Under the pieces are notes generated by a model that was not told the origin of the DNA, searched no databases, and saw only the letters and a list, made by a program, of their open reading frames with translations. A stretch of 22,780 bases of DNA, from contig CAJNDS010000907.1 of the NCBI GenBank assembly GCA_905221605.1, positions 30,001 through 52,780 on the forward strand, read 5' to 3'. Shown one piece after another: positions 1-22,780 of this stretch (position 1 is its first letter; each line of letters begins with the position of its first letter). This DNA is from Symbiodinium natans (Eukaryota; Sar; Dinophyceae; Suessiales; Symbiodiniaceae). Position numbers and translations under genes: made by a program.

Positions 1-170
1 TGGGATTCCAACAGGGTCCCGAGTTCAAAGGCAAGGCCTAAAGACCCCAATCCCAATAAACCCATTCAACCCTAGACCCCGAGGCCTCCCGACCCATAAG
101 CCTAGAAACATGAAATTACAAACACTAAGTCACATAGCGACGGCGACTTCCTCCACTACCCCCACTCATC

Positions 171-862
171 CTACGGCCCTATCACCGGAAAAGGGCCCTT
201 TAGGGTCCAAGCGTGCGGCAGCGTCTGCGAGGGCTCGAGGGTCTTCGTGCAAGCCACTTCGGTCTCCTTGCAAGAAACTCTATCTACGCGGGTGCTTCCG
301 ATGCCAAGAACCGTGCTTGTCATGGAGCTCGCAGTATCACCTATACACCCTTGGTGAAACAGCTCTTGGAGCTAGCAGGCACATCTTGTAAGGCAAAACG
401 CAAGGAAGGTGTCGGCCTGTCCTGGATGATCTTGTCATACTCGTTTCGGGCTTGGGTCTTTCGCGCCAGACCCTCGTTGATCTTCTGCAGGCGGTCTGTT
501 AGGATGGAGAGCTCCTGGACACGGGCGCATTGCAAGGAAAACACAATGTTCTTACTGCGTGCCCGTAGCAATGCTGCTGCTACTTGACAGGTTGCGTGTG
601 CCCCTGCGCAATCAAAACTGACCGCCATTCGTCCTTTTGGATGTTCGCCTTGTCCTGCACAGCCGGCGTGCATTCGGCCGAATGAGCTTGCATGCAGCAT
701 GGCAAGCAACAGAAAGGCAATGCACAGCCCTGAGTCATCCTGAGCCCAGCCAGCGAATTACATCCCACAAACAGGCCACCCGAGTAGTGACTTTTGACTG
801 CCCCAAGCCTCTTCTTCCTTGAGGATTTGGCGGTTGAGCTGCTCTCGCTTTTCTCGGATGTC
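171..862 (-). CDS. SSNA1: SSNA1/NA14/DIP13-like centriolar coiled-coil protein, four exons, 5' end missing
   Basis: Exons on the minus strand in order: 862-809, 654-634, 514-422 and 266-171 (stop TAG at 173-171); all junctions are phase 0. The encoded segments begin DIREKREQLNRQILKEEE, DKANIQK, ELSILTDRLQKINEGLARK and ETEVACTK. Together they follow the SSNA1 family from the first coiled coil through the conserved LARK..RNE segment to the conserved C-terminal SSQTLL region. SSNA1/DIP13 proteins are about 110-120 residues, self-assemble into fibrils and act at centrioles, basal bodies and axonemes. Introns are 655-808 (GC-AG), 515-633 (GA-AG) and 267-421 (GA-AG). The N-terminal exon, which should carry a motif like LQxYNxELVxCIE, was not found upstream to about 2600. 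The last exon has an odd run of changes at normally invariant positions and a novel tail (TLKGPFPVIGP), so a pseudogene, editing or a lineage change is possible. Family assignment is firm; functionality is not. Confidence 0.8.
634..654 (-). other. 21-nt microexon of the SSNA1-like gene
   Basis: The microexon encodes DKANIQK between the exon ending ILKEEE and the exon starting ELSILTD. It is preceded by GTGCAG and followed by a GA donor (GACGAA). It restores the expected spacing of the family, where human SSNA1 has seven residues at the same place. Inferred from protein alignment by memory. Confidence 0.7.
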
Positions 863-2150
863 CTGGGGTTCGTGCCATCATCATGGCGAGGTCAGTCTAC
901 ATGCTGTTTCTGCTGTCTACAGCGCTACGAGTACATAGAAGAAAACACATTAAGCGGCGAGAGAAGCTCCTGCAGTAGCGAAGCGACAAGGGACGAGTAC
1001 GGGCAGCAGCACACGAAAGCCATCATAATCCACAGCATGCCCAACACGTAGGAATCTAGCCTATCTGAAGGAAATGACGCCTGCTGTTCATCCAAAGACT
1101 CGACGAAGCCTACAGGCCCCAAACCCGCTAAACCACTAACCCCTAAAGCCCAGAAACCTTAAAATTTAAGGTCACAACCCCCTAAACCCTGGCTTGCCTC
1201 GGCCTTCGCCTCGGCCTTCGCCTGGCGTCTGGAAGGGTCGAAGCGAGACGGGGGGGGGGTCGGGGGTCGGGGGGTGGGGGGGAGTGGGGCGGACAAAGCA
1301 CGAACTCCCTCCCTCCCTCCTTGCCCAAATCGCCATTCGGGACCGATATCCGAAACCCTGAGAGCGGCCTTGTCGGCGATCTTGATCTGCAAGTCGATCA
1401 GAGCTCTCTTGGCCTAGCTGCATTACTCATCAACCCTTGGACGTCCGAAGGGGCTGCCTAGGCGTTTTGGGGACTCCCAAACACAGATCTTTTGCATCCC
1501 TTCACGACCTAACTGCTGCCTCAAAGAACCAGAGGTTGTAGTCATCGAAATTGCAGCATGCTGCCTCCTGGGCCAGTGAAGCGCAGGCCGATTTAAGGTT
1601 GCAGCGATTGCACTTGCTCATAGCAGGTAGACTCTCCTGTTTGAGAGCGAGCAACCTAACCAACCAAACCCTCCAAACGTGAGCACCCTGCCAGTCTATG
1701 CCAATCTGTCAGGCTCACCGAGGATGAATAGAGGTACTATCGCCTCTGAGTTTCCGGGCTTGGGAAATTGAAACCTACGTAACATCTTGGGGCGAAGCCT
1801 GCAGTGCCGCCTGCAGCTGCTGCACCTCCATCTGTCAACGCTCGTGAACTGAACTTATGAGGTTTGGATCGTGGCGGGCATGACGCCACACAGCACACTA
1901 CCTACACATCCTGGAGACTGCCTGTCGAGACTTGGTCGCTTTTTGGAGCGCCACTCCTTGAGAGGCAAAGGCGAGATCAGGTAGGGATTACAGGCCACAG
2001 GCTTTGCCGTGTAGCGTCATTGAACCCCTCAAAGGACTGGAGGGCCACCGCTGTTGCATTTAGCAGGCTGCAGAAGGGTGCCGAGGCGCGGAATCCCGCC
2101 CCTACAAACAGATTTACAGACATCGCCACCATCTCAGAGTGATCTGGACC
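863..2150. other. Region upstream of SSNA1-like gene; no gene recognised
   Basis: Nothing clearly coding was found. The missing first exon of the SSNA1-like gene could lie here. A possible minus-strand exon at 1407-1357 (between AG and GT, 17 open codons reading RALIDLQIKIADKAALR) has a protein-like composition but no recognised family. The stretch 1195-1225 holds a short direct repeat of CCTCGGCCTTCG, and 1246-1290 is a G-rich run. Positions 1100-1190 carry decayed CCCTAAA-type sequence. Confidence 0.35.
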
Positions 2151-2262
2151 CCAGGGCCCTGAACGCCTAACGCCCGAACCCCTGAGAACCCAAAACCCTA
2201 CAAGCCCCCAAACCCTTGAACACTCAGCCCCTGACAACCCTAAACCTTATAGAGAAGCTCTC
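2150..2262. repeat. Degenerate CCCTAAA telomere-type repeats
   Basis: Repeated variants of CCCTAAA, CCCTGAGAACC and CCCCCAAACCC with many substitutions. The array is C-rich on the plus strand and clearly related to the plant/dinoflagellate telomere unit but strongly decayed. Confidence 0.6.
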
Positions 2263-2755
2263 AGACCTTGCTGAGGAACTGAACCCCACGAAAACACTTT
2301 AAACAGGGTTTGGAAACAAATTTGCGTGTCTAACTGCCGAAAAAGCATGTGCGCATCACATTCTGACAGAAAGCGTACGAGCCTTTTATGCAGATCCGGT
2401 GGTTTTTGTGAAATCAACAACCACGCATGTTTCCACTCGACCGGAGATTTTCTCACACTCCACGGAGATCAGTGATCCTCAAGGGGTAGATCCAGCAAGC
2501 AAACTTGGCCGACTGCACCGTTGGACTACCGTTGGAAACCTAGGGCCGGAGCATTCGGCTTGAGAGTTGGCTGGAGTTGAAACCCTAACTAAAACCCTCT
2601 TTGATCCTGAAACATCCCTAAACGAAAACCCAAGCCCAACCCCTCAGTTCAAGGCAACCCCGCACTGTAGGGAAGGGGCGTGCGTCGGCCCTGCGGCGCT
2701 TCAGCACACGGGGTTCCTCTTCCACCTGGTGGGGTTTCGTTGCGCAGCAGGCAAT

Positions 2756-3016
2756 GTTCCAGGGTTAAGGGCCTTGAGAGGGTTTAGAGATTTAGGGTTG
2801 AGGGTTTAGGGAATAGGGTTTAGGGGATAGGGTGGTTGTTTAGGGCTTTGTGCCATTCGCACCAATACTGTGATCTCAACAGAGCACAAGCCCTCATAAG
2901 CCCTAAACCCTAAACCCATACACCCCAAACCCTATAAACCCTTAAACCCTAGAAACCCTGGAAACCCTAGAATCCCCTATAAACCCATAAACCCCATAAA
3001 CCCTTAAACGCTAAAC
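2756..3016. repeat. Two oppositely oriented telomere-type arrays
   Basis: Positions 2762-2840 are G-rich (TTTAGGG, with variants such as TTTAGAG and ATAGGG). After a spacer of about 55 bases, positions 2899-3016 are C-rich (CCCTAAACCC, CCCTAGAAA, CCCATAAA). The two blocks face each other as an imperfect inverted arrangement inside the sequence, not at a chromosome end. Confidence 0.75.
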
Positions 3017-4371
3017 CCAAGCCCCCGGATCCAAGACCACAATCCAATTTTTGTTGGAGAAGGGAGCTGCAGTGCACATGCCCTCATGCCCAGGCTGCTG
3101 TACTTCACAAGCCCTCAGGCCCTAAAGCTCGAAATGACAAACCCAAAGCCCCAATCTCTAGTTAAAACATGTTAAAACCATAGGTCTTGGATGGTCTTGG
3201 AACCCGAGTTTGAAAAAGCCCCGACAAAGCACGGGATGGGTAGGTTCGCAACTTCCTGTGTCCCTGCTGGAAGGTAGGGATTGGAATGTAGTGTAGTCCA
3301 ATGACGGATTCTTGAAGCTGGTATCATTTGTAAATCACCAGGACGCTAAAACGCAGTGCGAGGTGAGACCCAAGCTAGGGCATCTAGACACCAAGAAGAA
3401 TCAAGCGCAAACAAAAAACTCAAGAAGGGAAACCAACAGCCCCCCCAAGGCTGCAGCCCGGTCCGGTGCATCAAGCACCTGTCCAGGCGCACCTTTACAG
3501 TGCCTTACCGCCGGCTCGCTTGACACCACACAGCCTGGCCAGAGTTGTCTGCACTGGATGAAGGAGGTTTGAACCACATCTACGACGGTGTGTGCGTCGC
3601 GGCGGGACAGGACCTACCACATCCAGCCTACCCAAAACTCGCATGACATGCCACTCGTTCAATTCTGAGACCCTCCTCAATCGAATGCTGTACTGGAGCA
3701 AGCGGCGTGCGTGCATGAATGCTCTACATAAACCCACGCAGCTGGCATGCAACTCACAAGAGCTGGTGGCCTCTCCAAGGCCTCAACACAAGCAAAATGT
3801 GTTGACTGATTCTGGGTTCCTCGATGTCACAAACACTGAGTCGCAGGCGCAAGGCATTCCAGAAACGCTAATTACAGTCCTCCTCCTATCCTATGAAACA
3901 GCAAGTGCTCTGCTGAGCAGTTCGAAGCCAGGCTGGCGCGGGAGAAATGTAGGCGCGTGAGGTGAAGGCACACACCAAGCCATCCCAAAGAAACTCTGCA
4001 GAGTTGATGCCGCGCCACTCGCGCCTTTTTAAGCAACACCAGCCAGTAGCCATCTTTCCGAGGAGTGCTGCAGCTACATCATGACGCTGAACAGGCAGCT
4101 GCTTCCCCACGGCTCTACCGAACTGAGTACTTAGCATGCCCCCCCCCCCGTAAGGAAGCTGCCAGAGCAGCAGCTTCCCCCCTAAGAGCACCCTCAATCC
4201 TACACGCACCTTCCGGAGAAGCTGCAAGGTCAGAAGCTTTCGCTGCGTGCAAGTGCAAGTGAAGTTCAGGTCCATCAAGGCGCTTGCACCTTGCCAATCT
4301 ATCACCGGCACGACTTACATTTGGAGCTGAATGAAACATGCGCAGCGTTGGCCCGAAATCAAGAACATAGG
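3017..4371. other. No gene recognised
   Basis: Open frames of up to about 140 codons occur on both strands but show no recognised family. The 4098-4260 stretch repeats GAAGCTGC/GCAGCTTC several times, including a hairpin at 4155-4179 (GGAAGCTGC, short loop, GCAGCTTCC), and C-runs at 4140-4149. A related GAAGCTGC copy follows a C-run at 4927-4956. This may be a small dispersed repeat. Confidence 0.35.
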
Positions 4372-4380
4372 ACGCCCTAG

Positions 4381-4572
4381 TTGGCCCGAAGCAAGGTCGT
4401 CGCTCGAACGAAATATGTATATGTTCTCGTGGTCCCTGAAGGCTGGAAGACTGACAAGCCTTCAGACTACGTTCTTGAGTCATGGGCCGATGGCGATTTT
4501 CTACAGCTTGTCAAAAGCAAAGGTAAAGGCAAAGGATGGGCTTGCTCTGCGCTACCTTCACTACACAAGTAA
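4381..4572 (+). CDS. Unassigned possible exon, basic C-terminal tail
   Basis: An open stretch on the plus strand, preceded by a CCCTAG acceptor-like site, encodes about 63 residues with protein-like composition. It includes VPEGWKTDKPSDYVLESW and then a short basic stretch (KSKGKGKG) before a stop at 4570-4572. There is no ATG at the left edge of the frame, so if real it is an internal or terminal exon. I do not recognise a family, and it lies opposite the strand of the recognised genes. Chance is the main alternative. Confidence 0.25.
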   Translation: MARSKVVARTKYVYVLVVPEGWKTDKPSDYVLESWADGDFLQLVKSKGKGKGWACSALPSLHK

Positions 4573-5419
4573 GCTCTCAATAGCAAGCGTGCGCGCTTAT
4601 CCTACATACAGTGAAGAGACCGGTTGTGGGTCGGTTATTAGCAAGATCTCGCTGTTTCTACACGTGGCAGTTGTCTGTTGGTTTTTGCCGGACCTCATCC
4701 AACCCCATTCTCGCACCCGGAGTGCCTGATAACGCTGCAGTCAATAAACTGTTTGCGAAGCAAACACAAAGGACCGAGGCCCCCAAATAGCCATGCGTCG
4801 TAACAAGAATGGGCGCGCCTTCAGTACCAAAATCGACAAGCCCTCTAATAGCCGAAAGGCACTGCACATATGAGGACCCGACAGCTCAAAGTGAAGTTCC
4901 AGAACCGGGCATGAGGCATACAACGGGCCCCCCCCCTTATGTCGTGGTGGAAGCTGCTGTTGCAACGTAATGGAACAAAGGTGCTGAAGTGCTACACTGA
5001 TCAGGCGCAGGACCGTGTTCTACATTTTCTGCAACTCCTGCTGCCATATCGAAATTTGAGCTGCATGCCAGAAGAGTCAAGAGTTGCGAGGAACGTGCCG
5101 CAAGCCAATGTGTGAGACACGGGCAGTGATGAATCGGATTATCGACCTTCGTTGGTTCACTTTGTGCCGCTGAGGAACTATTGGGCAAATCTTGTGTGTG
5201 GCAGGCCTTCGAAGTCTTTTGCTTCCCCAATAAAAAAACAGAACTAAACGAGCTGCGTCACCAATTTCTTGGTGGAACAACTTCTCCCTGCAGCCTTAGG
5301 CCTTTGTATGGCCTTTGTATCAGCGTCGGAGTACCGGCATTACCGGCAAGTGCTAGTAAAGTACCTGTAGCTCAGCAAACCCCCAAGACCCAAGAGGCTG
5401 ATGCTCAAAAGTTGCCTGG
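4573..5419. other. No gene recognised
   Basis: The region lies between the end of the ABC transporter gene (minus strand, stop at 5420) and the unassigned plus-strand frame. A short minus-strand stretch near 5161-5069 (reading RHKVNQRRSIIRFITARV, after CCTCAG) is weakly protein-like. No family was recognised and no start or stop context could be fixed. Confidence 0.3.
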
Positions 5420-18464
<13,045 letters not shown>

Positions 18465-19548
18465 GGGGTTCAAAACGAATCACGAAGGCAAGTCCAATGG
18501 CTTGACTGGGGGTTGCGGTTAAGATGTGCGCGGTCAGTCAGACAACAAATGTATTTTCCAGTGGTCCGCAGCCGTTTCGACGTAGTGAGAACCTGCTGCC
18601 AGCCTGCAAGAGCACCGACAGTTTTGTTCGATGGTTACCAAAACAGCCAGCACGAGTAACAAATGGAGCGAAGAGACACGTGTGAAGCCCATTCAATAAG
18701 TATGATTAGGATGAAACATGTTATTCTTACAAGGTTCGCTTTGTACTGTTTTATGTCGTGTTAACACGTCAAGCCGCTCCTTGTAGCCCAAAATGGAAAG
18801 TGAGTGTTCGGAAGTCTGATTAAAGAGAGCCCGGTCTGGGGACCCTGTCTTGCCTTGAGAGCTTGTCAACGACTAAAGTGGGATGCAGCCGCTCAAGGTC
18901 AAAAGACTGGAGCTCCAGGAAGACTGGAGCTCCAGAAGCTACTTGACGAGTCCAATGGTCTAGGGGAATAAGGTGGAAGAACATGATGTCCAGGGGCTGC
19001 GCAACCCACTTCGCCACGCTGAAGACGCCTTCCATTTGCTGCAGTCCTGTCTTCTCTGAAGATGCCCCTCCAGAGCGTTTGTCAGTCCGGGCTATGTGGC
19101 ACTCGCCTGTCGGAGTGCTTTGAGTTCCCCTGGGATGGGGGGCGTTGCTACGCGTGGCTCTGCCAGTATGGTGATGTGATAGATCCAGTTCAGGACATTC
19201 TCTCCTTCTGTGGACCCTTTGGGGTGGAAGTTTTTCCCGGCATTCCAGGAAACAACTCACCTGCAACAACTCTTTGCTATCAGAAACCATGGAATTCCAG
19301 TCTCTCACACACACACACACCAGCGAAGAATGGTCACGTGTCATCTGAGGGCATGTTGCTACATATTGACGTCTTCCCTTCGACATTTGCCGGCCACCAA
19401 TCCTATCATGCCCTATTGAAGAGAGTGAAATGCGACACCCAATGTTGAAGATTTCGGAGGCCCACACCGTGCCACACCTCTTGGCAACCCAGCCTCGGAT
19501 ATTGTTTCCGTGAATAATGGAAGTTAGCAGGACTTTAGCAGGCATAAG
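18465..19548. other. Upstream region of the ABCD gene; no gene recognised
   Basis: A minus-strand open stretch ends at 18820 and includes KWVAQPLDIMFFHLIPLDHW and SFDLERLHPTLVVDKLS; it is protein-like but of no recognised family. It contains a direct repeat of CTGGAGCTCCAGTCTT near 18905-18940. A candidate spliced-leader acceptor (CCCAGTCAAG, ending 18501) lies 36 bases before the ABCD start. A short CA run is at 19306-19321. Confidence 0.3.
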
Positions 19549-19620
19549 TTGACATATATCCACTTCTCACTCTTTGTCAGGAATTCTTCGGACCAGAGTA
19601 CAGTAGGGACAGGGTCAAAG

Positions 19621-19965
19621 ATGAAATTCACAAAAAAGAATAAATCAAAGCTGAGTTCAGAAGCTGAGCCTGGTGCCCAAACAGAGCCAACGGTGCGTAG
19701 AAGCAACATGAGCGACAGCTTCGAAACGGTGAAGAACTCCCGCAAGCTACAAGTTGACCCCAGAATAAACCTCATCAAGTCCTTGGATGCTGCAAAAGCT
19801 GTGACGGTACGTTACGCCTCTTTCACGGGGCTGAGAATCTGTCAAGCCTTCCACTCGCCGTGGCTTCGCATTCTTGACCTTCAGGTTCTTTGCCTGCGGA
19901 CGCAGCGCAGAAGAACGCTCAAGTCGGCAGGTGTCGGCCCCATCGCCCCATCTCTTGCAAATTGA
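19621..19965 (+). CDS. Unassigned basic open frame
   Basis: The frame from ATG 19621 (open from 19549) gives about 114 residues: a lysine-rich start (MKFTKKNKSKLSSEAEPGAQ), a hydrophilic middle (SDSFETVKNSRKLQVDPRIN) and a stop at 19963-19965. There is a possible donor at GCT/GTGACG (19801). I do not recognise a family. It is on the opposite strand to the recognised genes, which weakens it. Confidence 0.25.
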   Translation: MKFTKKNKSKLSSEAEPGAQTEPTVRRSNMSDSFETVKNSRKLQVDPRINLIKSLDAAKAVTVRYASFTGLRICQAFHSPWLRILDLQVLCLRTQRRRTLKSAGVGPIAPSLAN

Positions 19966-20679
19966 AATTCCTCCCAGTGAAGCATTCGAATTCTCGTTTC
20001 CTGCACTGCGATTTTAGAGTCTAGAGACTATATGTCTCGAGATGTGGCACTTTCTGCGGACAGCCTTGTAAATTTGGACCCTCTCGCTGAACTTGCTGAC
20101 CTCACGCATGGGCAAAGTACAGGCCAGCCAGGGAACAGGCGCCTCCCTTCCTGACATATGGCACTGCTTGACCGCCTGAGTGGCTTGCGAAGCTCAAGAA
20201 AACCAGCCCAGCACCAAGCCCTAGCACGCCACTTCGCCGTGGGTGGCGCACCATAACGACCTCGTAATCAATTCCGCAATTCAGGCGATCATTTAAATGC
20301 GCCCATTGCTTGCGCCATCTTGGACAACATCAGCTAAGGCTCTGGCTTGGGGCACAGGTCTCAGCATTCGCGGCATGGCTGCGGTCACAATTTTGGGGCG
20401 CTTGGAATCACCATGTGTCCAGCCACAAACATCTGCGCAGAAAAAGCACAACGCTGGCGCTGCTATAGCTCACGGTTCAAATCTTAGCCTCTTGCAAGAG
20501 GCCACTCTAGAATTTTCACAGACATCATCCCAACCGTGTCCCAGAGGTACACGTGGAATGGAATCACCATTCCGCAACACACTGGTGCATGTAATGGCTA
20601 GTAGGCATTGGCCACGATCTTGGCCACGATCGGCAATGAAATAACACCACACACAACAGGACACAATGGTCTGCCGTCG
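19966..20679. other. No gene recognised
   Basis: A plus-strand open frame at 20297-20644 has no recognised family and mixed composition. Nothing else was seen. Confidence 0.3.
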
Positions 20680-20982
20680 TCATCCTTCGACGTTGGTCTC
20701 TGCTGGCGCCGTCGCCTTGTTGCCCTTTCCCGCGGTACTAGTAGTGGCTGTAGTGGCTACTCTCTTGTTCAAAATTCTCCCTTCCCTCAGATGTTTCGGC
20801 AAAGGTGGGCGGGTGCCGGTATGTCCCTCGTAGGGTCTTCGCGCCTCCGGGCTTGCTTCGCTGGGCACTGCAGTCAGCTCGCTGTCGCTGAGTACAAATA
20901 GGTCTGCGCATGCTGATCTTTCACCTTCTACTGCTGGACTGCCGAAGTTTCCGAGATCGGTGGTTCGCCTTCCAATTCCCAC
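20680..20982 (-). CDS. Unassigned hydrophilic open frame
   Basis: About 100 codons ending at 20680. The product would be hydrophilic and probably disordered, with an acidic stretch (LSDSELTAVPSEASPEARRP) and a Thr/Ala-rich tail. It has the same strand as the recognised genes. No domain or homology was recognised, and it could be an exon, a fragment or chance. Confidence 0.25.
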   Translation of the reverse strand: MGIGRRTTDLGNFGSPAVEGERSACADLFVLSDSELTAVPSEASPEARRPYEGHTGTRPPLPKHLREGRILNKRVATTATTSTAGKGNKATAPAETNVEG

Positions 20983-22224
20983 AGTCTTCTAACTTCTAAT
21001 GCTGGCGGCAGCTTGCCCAATATGCCGTCATGGCAGCACGCTTTCTCTCTGCTTGCAGGAGATTGCGCAGCACTCAGTCCTGGACAGCTTCCTTGGCTGC
21101 TCCTGCTACTGGCCTTTCACACGTTTGGAGCCCCAAGCCAAACCAACCTCTGACAATTCTGACACATGAGGCCGACAGGCTGCCGGCAAAACGAAAAAAT
21201 GTAACAAAAGCATGCCTAGTGATGGGGGTCAGAGTACCACAAGATACGGGTATTGGCAATTAGTCTTTATATACTCGTTCCAAGCGTTCCCATCCAAAAC
21301 TCCAACTTCTCACTCATCCGGTGACTCTGCCAGCACCGGGCATGTGCTTGTGAGATACGGAGAAAATCAGCCGTTCCACCGATAGGCCGCAGCACCCGAG
21401 CTGCAATCTCAACCGTGCTACTGCCCAGCGGACAAACACCATTTTGGTCGATGTGGCTGGGCCATCTAATCCTGCCAGACTGCTTTGACATGCCTTAGCG
21501 ACGTAGTGACGTAGTGCTTCCGCCGCAGCTTCTTGAAGCAAAGTCGCTGCAAAGCGAAACACGATCGGAAAAGTAAAAGCCCTTGTTGCCCATCAGCAGC
21601 AATCAATGCGCTTCCTCACAAAACTCCGCCACAAGCGGCGGAATTGCTTACTCATTGCCGGATGGAGATCGGAGATCAGCTGAGCCTTGCAACTCACGAT
21701 CTTTTCTGTCTTTTTTGGCTCCTTGGCTGCATGGCATGAGCTCCATGCCAGAGATGGGCTGAGACAGCGAAGGCTAGAGGACCTATATACTTCACACTGA
21801 CATGCACCAAGTATCGCAGACAGGTCGCTTAAAGAAGGCCTTTCTAGGCTGCTCAAGGAGCAGCAAACTTGCAGGTGCTGTTGCGCAAGCGCATCATTCC
21901 ACAGTCCTACAGTAGCATGAGCTCCTATCCTGCACTCTCCTTTCGCACCGCATGGTCCGGTTATGTCCGGCAGGCACCGGTCCTGACACTTGAAACACAT
22001 TCGTCCTGTAAGAAGTTTCTCAACAAAATGTTCGTTAAAATTCTCTGCGCCGAAGACCGGGGCACCCGGCATTCTTCAGGCACGCATGGCACTCATGACT
22101 CCCATGCACAAGACAAAAGTTCCTGATCGTTTTGTACGGCTCTTGTCTTTAATTACTGCAGGCTTCGCTGCAAGGCAGCCATGCACTATGTGACAATGTC
22201 TGCAATCAAGCTCGCTCCCCCCGA
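20983..22224. other. No gene recognised; possible cysteine-rich frame
   Basis: A minus-strand frame at 21593-22072 (159 codons) starts with a stretch containing CFKCQDRCLP and CGAKGEC, which could be a metal-binding fragment, then loses any clear pattern. It lies just downstream of the CCCH gene stop. No family was recognised. The rest of the interval shows no coding signal that I can support. Confidence 0.25.
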
Positions 22225-22776
22225 CTAGGCCTTCAGCACAGCTCGAGGCTCGATGATGCCTGCCCGGATGGCTGCGATCTTGGCCTTCTTCCGCTCTTTC
22301 AGTGCGCCAGGAGGACACAAGTGGCAGTAGTCACAAAAGGCTGCATTCGAGCAGCCTCTAGATTTCCAGAACCAAGCACACGGCTTGCATTGCCCCATGC
22401 TGTGGAGGGCTGACCCTTGTGAAGGGACATCTGTTCGCAAGCCACGTGCTTGAACGGGATCTGGAACATTCTTTTCAGGCATGCGCGGCATGCTTGAAAG
22501 AGCCGCAGGCACCTTTGGCGACAGATCGTACGCAGCCACCAGCTGAGATTGTGGAGGATTTCGCTGCTCGTCAGGTAAACTGCACTCGTTGTAGTCCCAA
22601 ACATGGCTTTGAGATCTTTGAGGTGGAGCCGGTGGAGCCGGTGGAGCCAATCCACACATGCTGGGGACGCTGGGGACAAACTCCTGGGCATTCGCGTTGA
22701 GGCGTGGCTTTGGCAGTTGCTGTACTTGCGCTGATGTGACCAAGCCAAAGCCGCCAAAGCCGCAGCCCTTGTACAT
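22225..22776 (-). CDS. Small PAM2-motif and CCCH zinc-finger protein
   Basis: 183 codons without an intron, stop at 22225. Residues 26-35 read LNANAQEFVP, a close match to the PAM2 motif that binds the MLLE domain of poly(A)-binding protein. Residues 133-152 form one canonical CCCH finger: Cys133, eight residues, Cys142, five, Cys148, three, His152 (CAWFWKSRGC, CDYCH). A basic helix-like tail follows (LKERKKAKIAAIRAG). The middle is Pro-rich and probably disordered (APPAPPAPP near 44-52). The CCCH tail resembles many dinoflagellate proteins known to me. The likely role is cytoplasmic mRNA binding with effects on translation or decay, important where gene control is largely post-transcriptional; that is inference. 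The ATG at 22776 is four bases from the window edge, so the protein may extend further upstream. Confidence 0.8.
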   Translation of the reverse strand: MYKGCGFGGFGLVTSAQVQQLPKPRLNANAQEFVPSVPSMCGLAPPAPPAPPQRSQSHVWDYNECSLPDEQRNPPQSQLVAAYDLSPKVPAALSSMPRMPEKNVPDPVQARGLRTDVPSQGSALHSMGQCKPCAWFWKSRGCSNAAFCDYCHLCPPGALKERKKAKIAAIRAGIIEPRAVLKA

Positions 22777-22780
22777 TGCA

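Noticed and set aside
322-420. Possible alternative last exon of the SSNA1-like gene (YKMC..SSKSCF-like reading)
   Set aside because: It needs two frame changes and a very short intron, whereas 171-266 gives an in-phase exon with a much better family match.
18775-18800. Relict spliced-leader sequence (GTAGCCCAAAATGG)
   Set aside because: It only partly resembles the dinoflagellate leader and lacks the core order; no leader relict could be supported in the window.

Overview
The window looks like nuclear DNA of a dinoflagellate, most like Symbiodiniaceae or a close relative. Three signs point this way. Introns inferred from protein continuity start with GT, GC or GA in similar numbers (7, 6 and 5 of 18), and most acceptors read AG followed by G. 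Degenerate TTTAGGG/CCCTAAA telomere-type arrays are scattered through non-coding DNA. The CCCH protein at the right end has the C-terminal layout I associate with dinoflagellate zinc-finger proteins. No prokaryotic features were seen. Most long open frames are low-complexity artefacts; the real genes are split into short exons, and all three recognised genes lie on the minus strand.

Layout, left to right. (1) 171-862 (-): four exons of an SSNA1/NA14/DIP13-type coiled-coil protein of centrioles and basal bodies. The first coding exon was not found, and the last exon carries a cluster of substitutions at conserved positions. (2) 863-5419: mostly non-coding, with decayed telomere-type repeats and two weak exon candidates. 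(3) 5420-18464 (-): one ABC half-transporter of subfamily D (peroxisomal ALDP/PMP70 type), reassembled here from 16 exons into about 690 residues with six-helix membrane domain, Walker A, signature, Walker B and H-loop, plus an unfamiliar C-terminal extension. Its ninth intron (7270-14834, about 7.6 kb) holds nearly all the repeats of the window: GT and CGTG microsatellites, a possible 2.9-kb element with 15-bp terminal inverted repeats, a C/A-only tract, two telomere-type arrays, a palindromic GAATTC satellite, a 9-bp and a 10-bp minisatellite, and a G-skewed GC-rich block. (4) 18465-22224: no recognised gene; several unassigned open frames. (5) 22225-22776 (-): a small protein with a PAM2 motif and one CCCH zinc finger, probably an mRNA-binding partner of poly(A)-binding protein.

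The three genes have no evident shared pathway (cilium/centriole, peroxisomal lipid import, mRNA control). Their common orientation fits the one-way gene clusters known in dinoflagellates. All exon models come from reading conserved protein across the strand by eye. Reading phase closes at every junction, but none has transcript support here.
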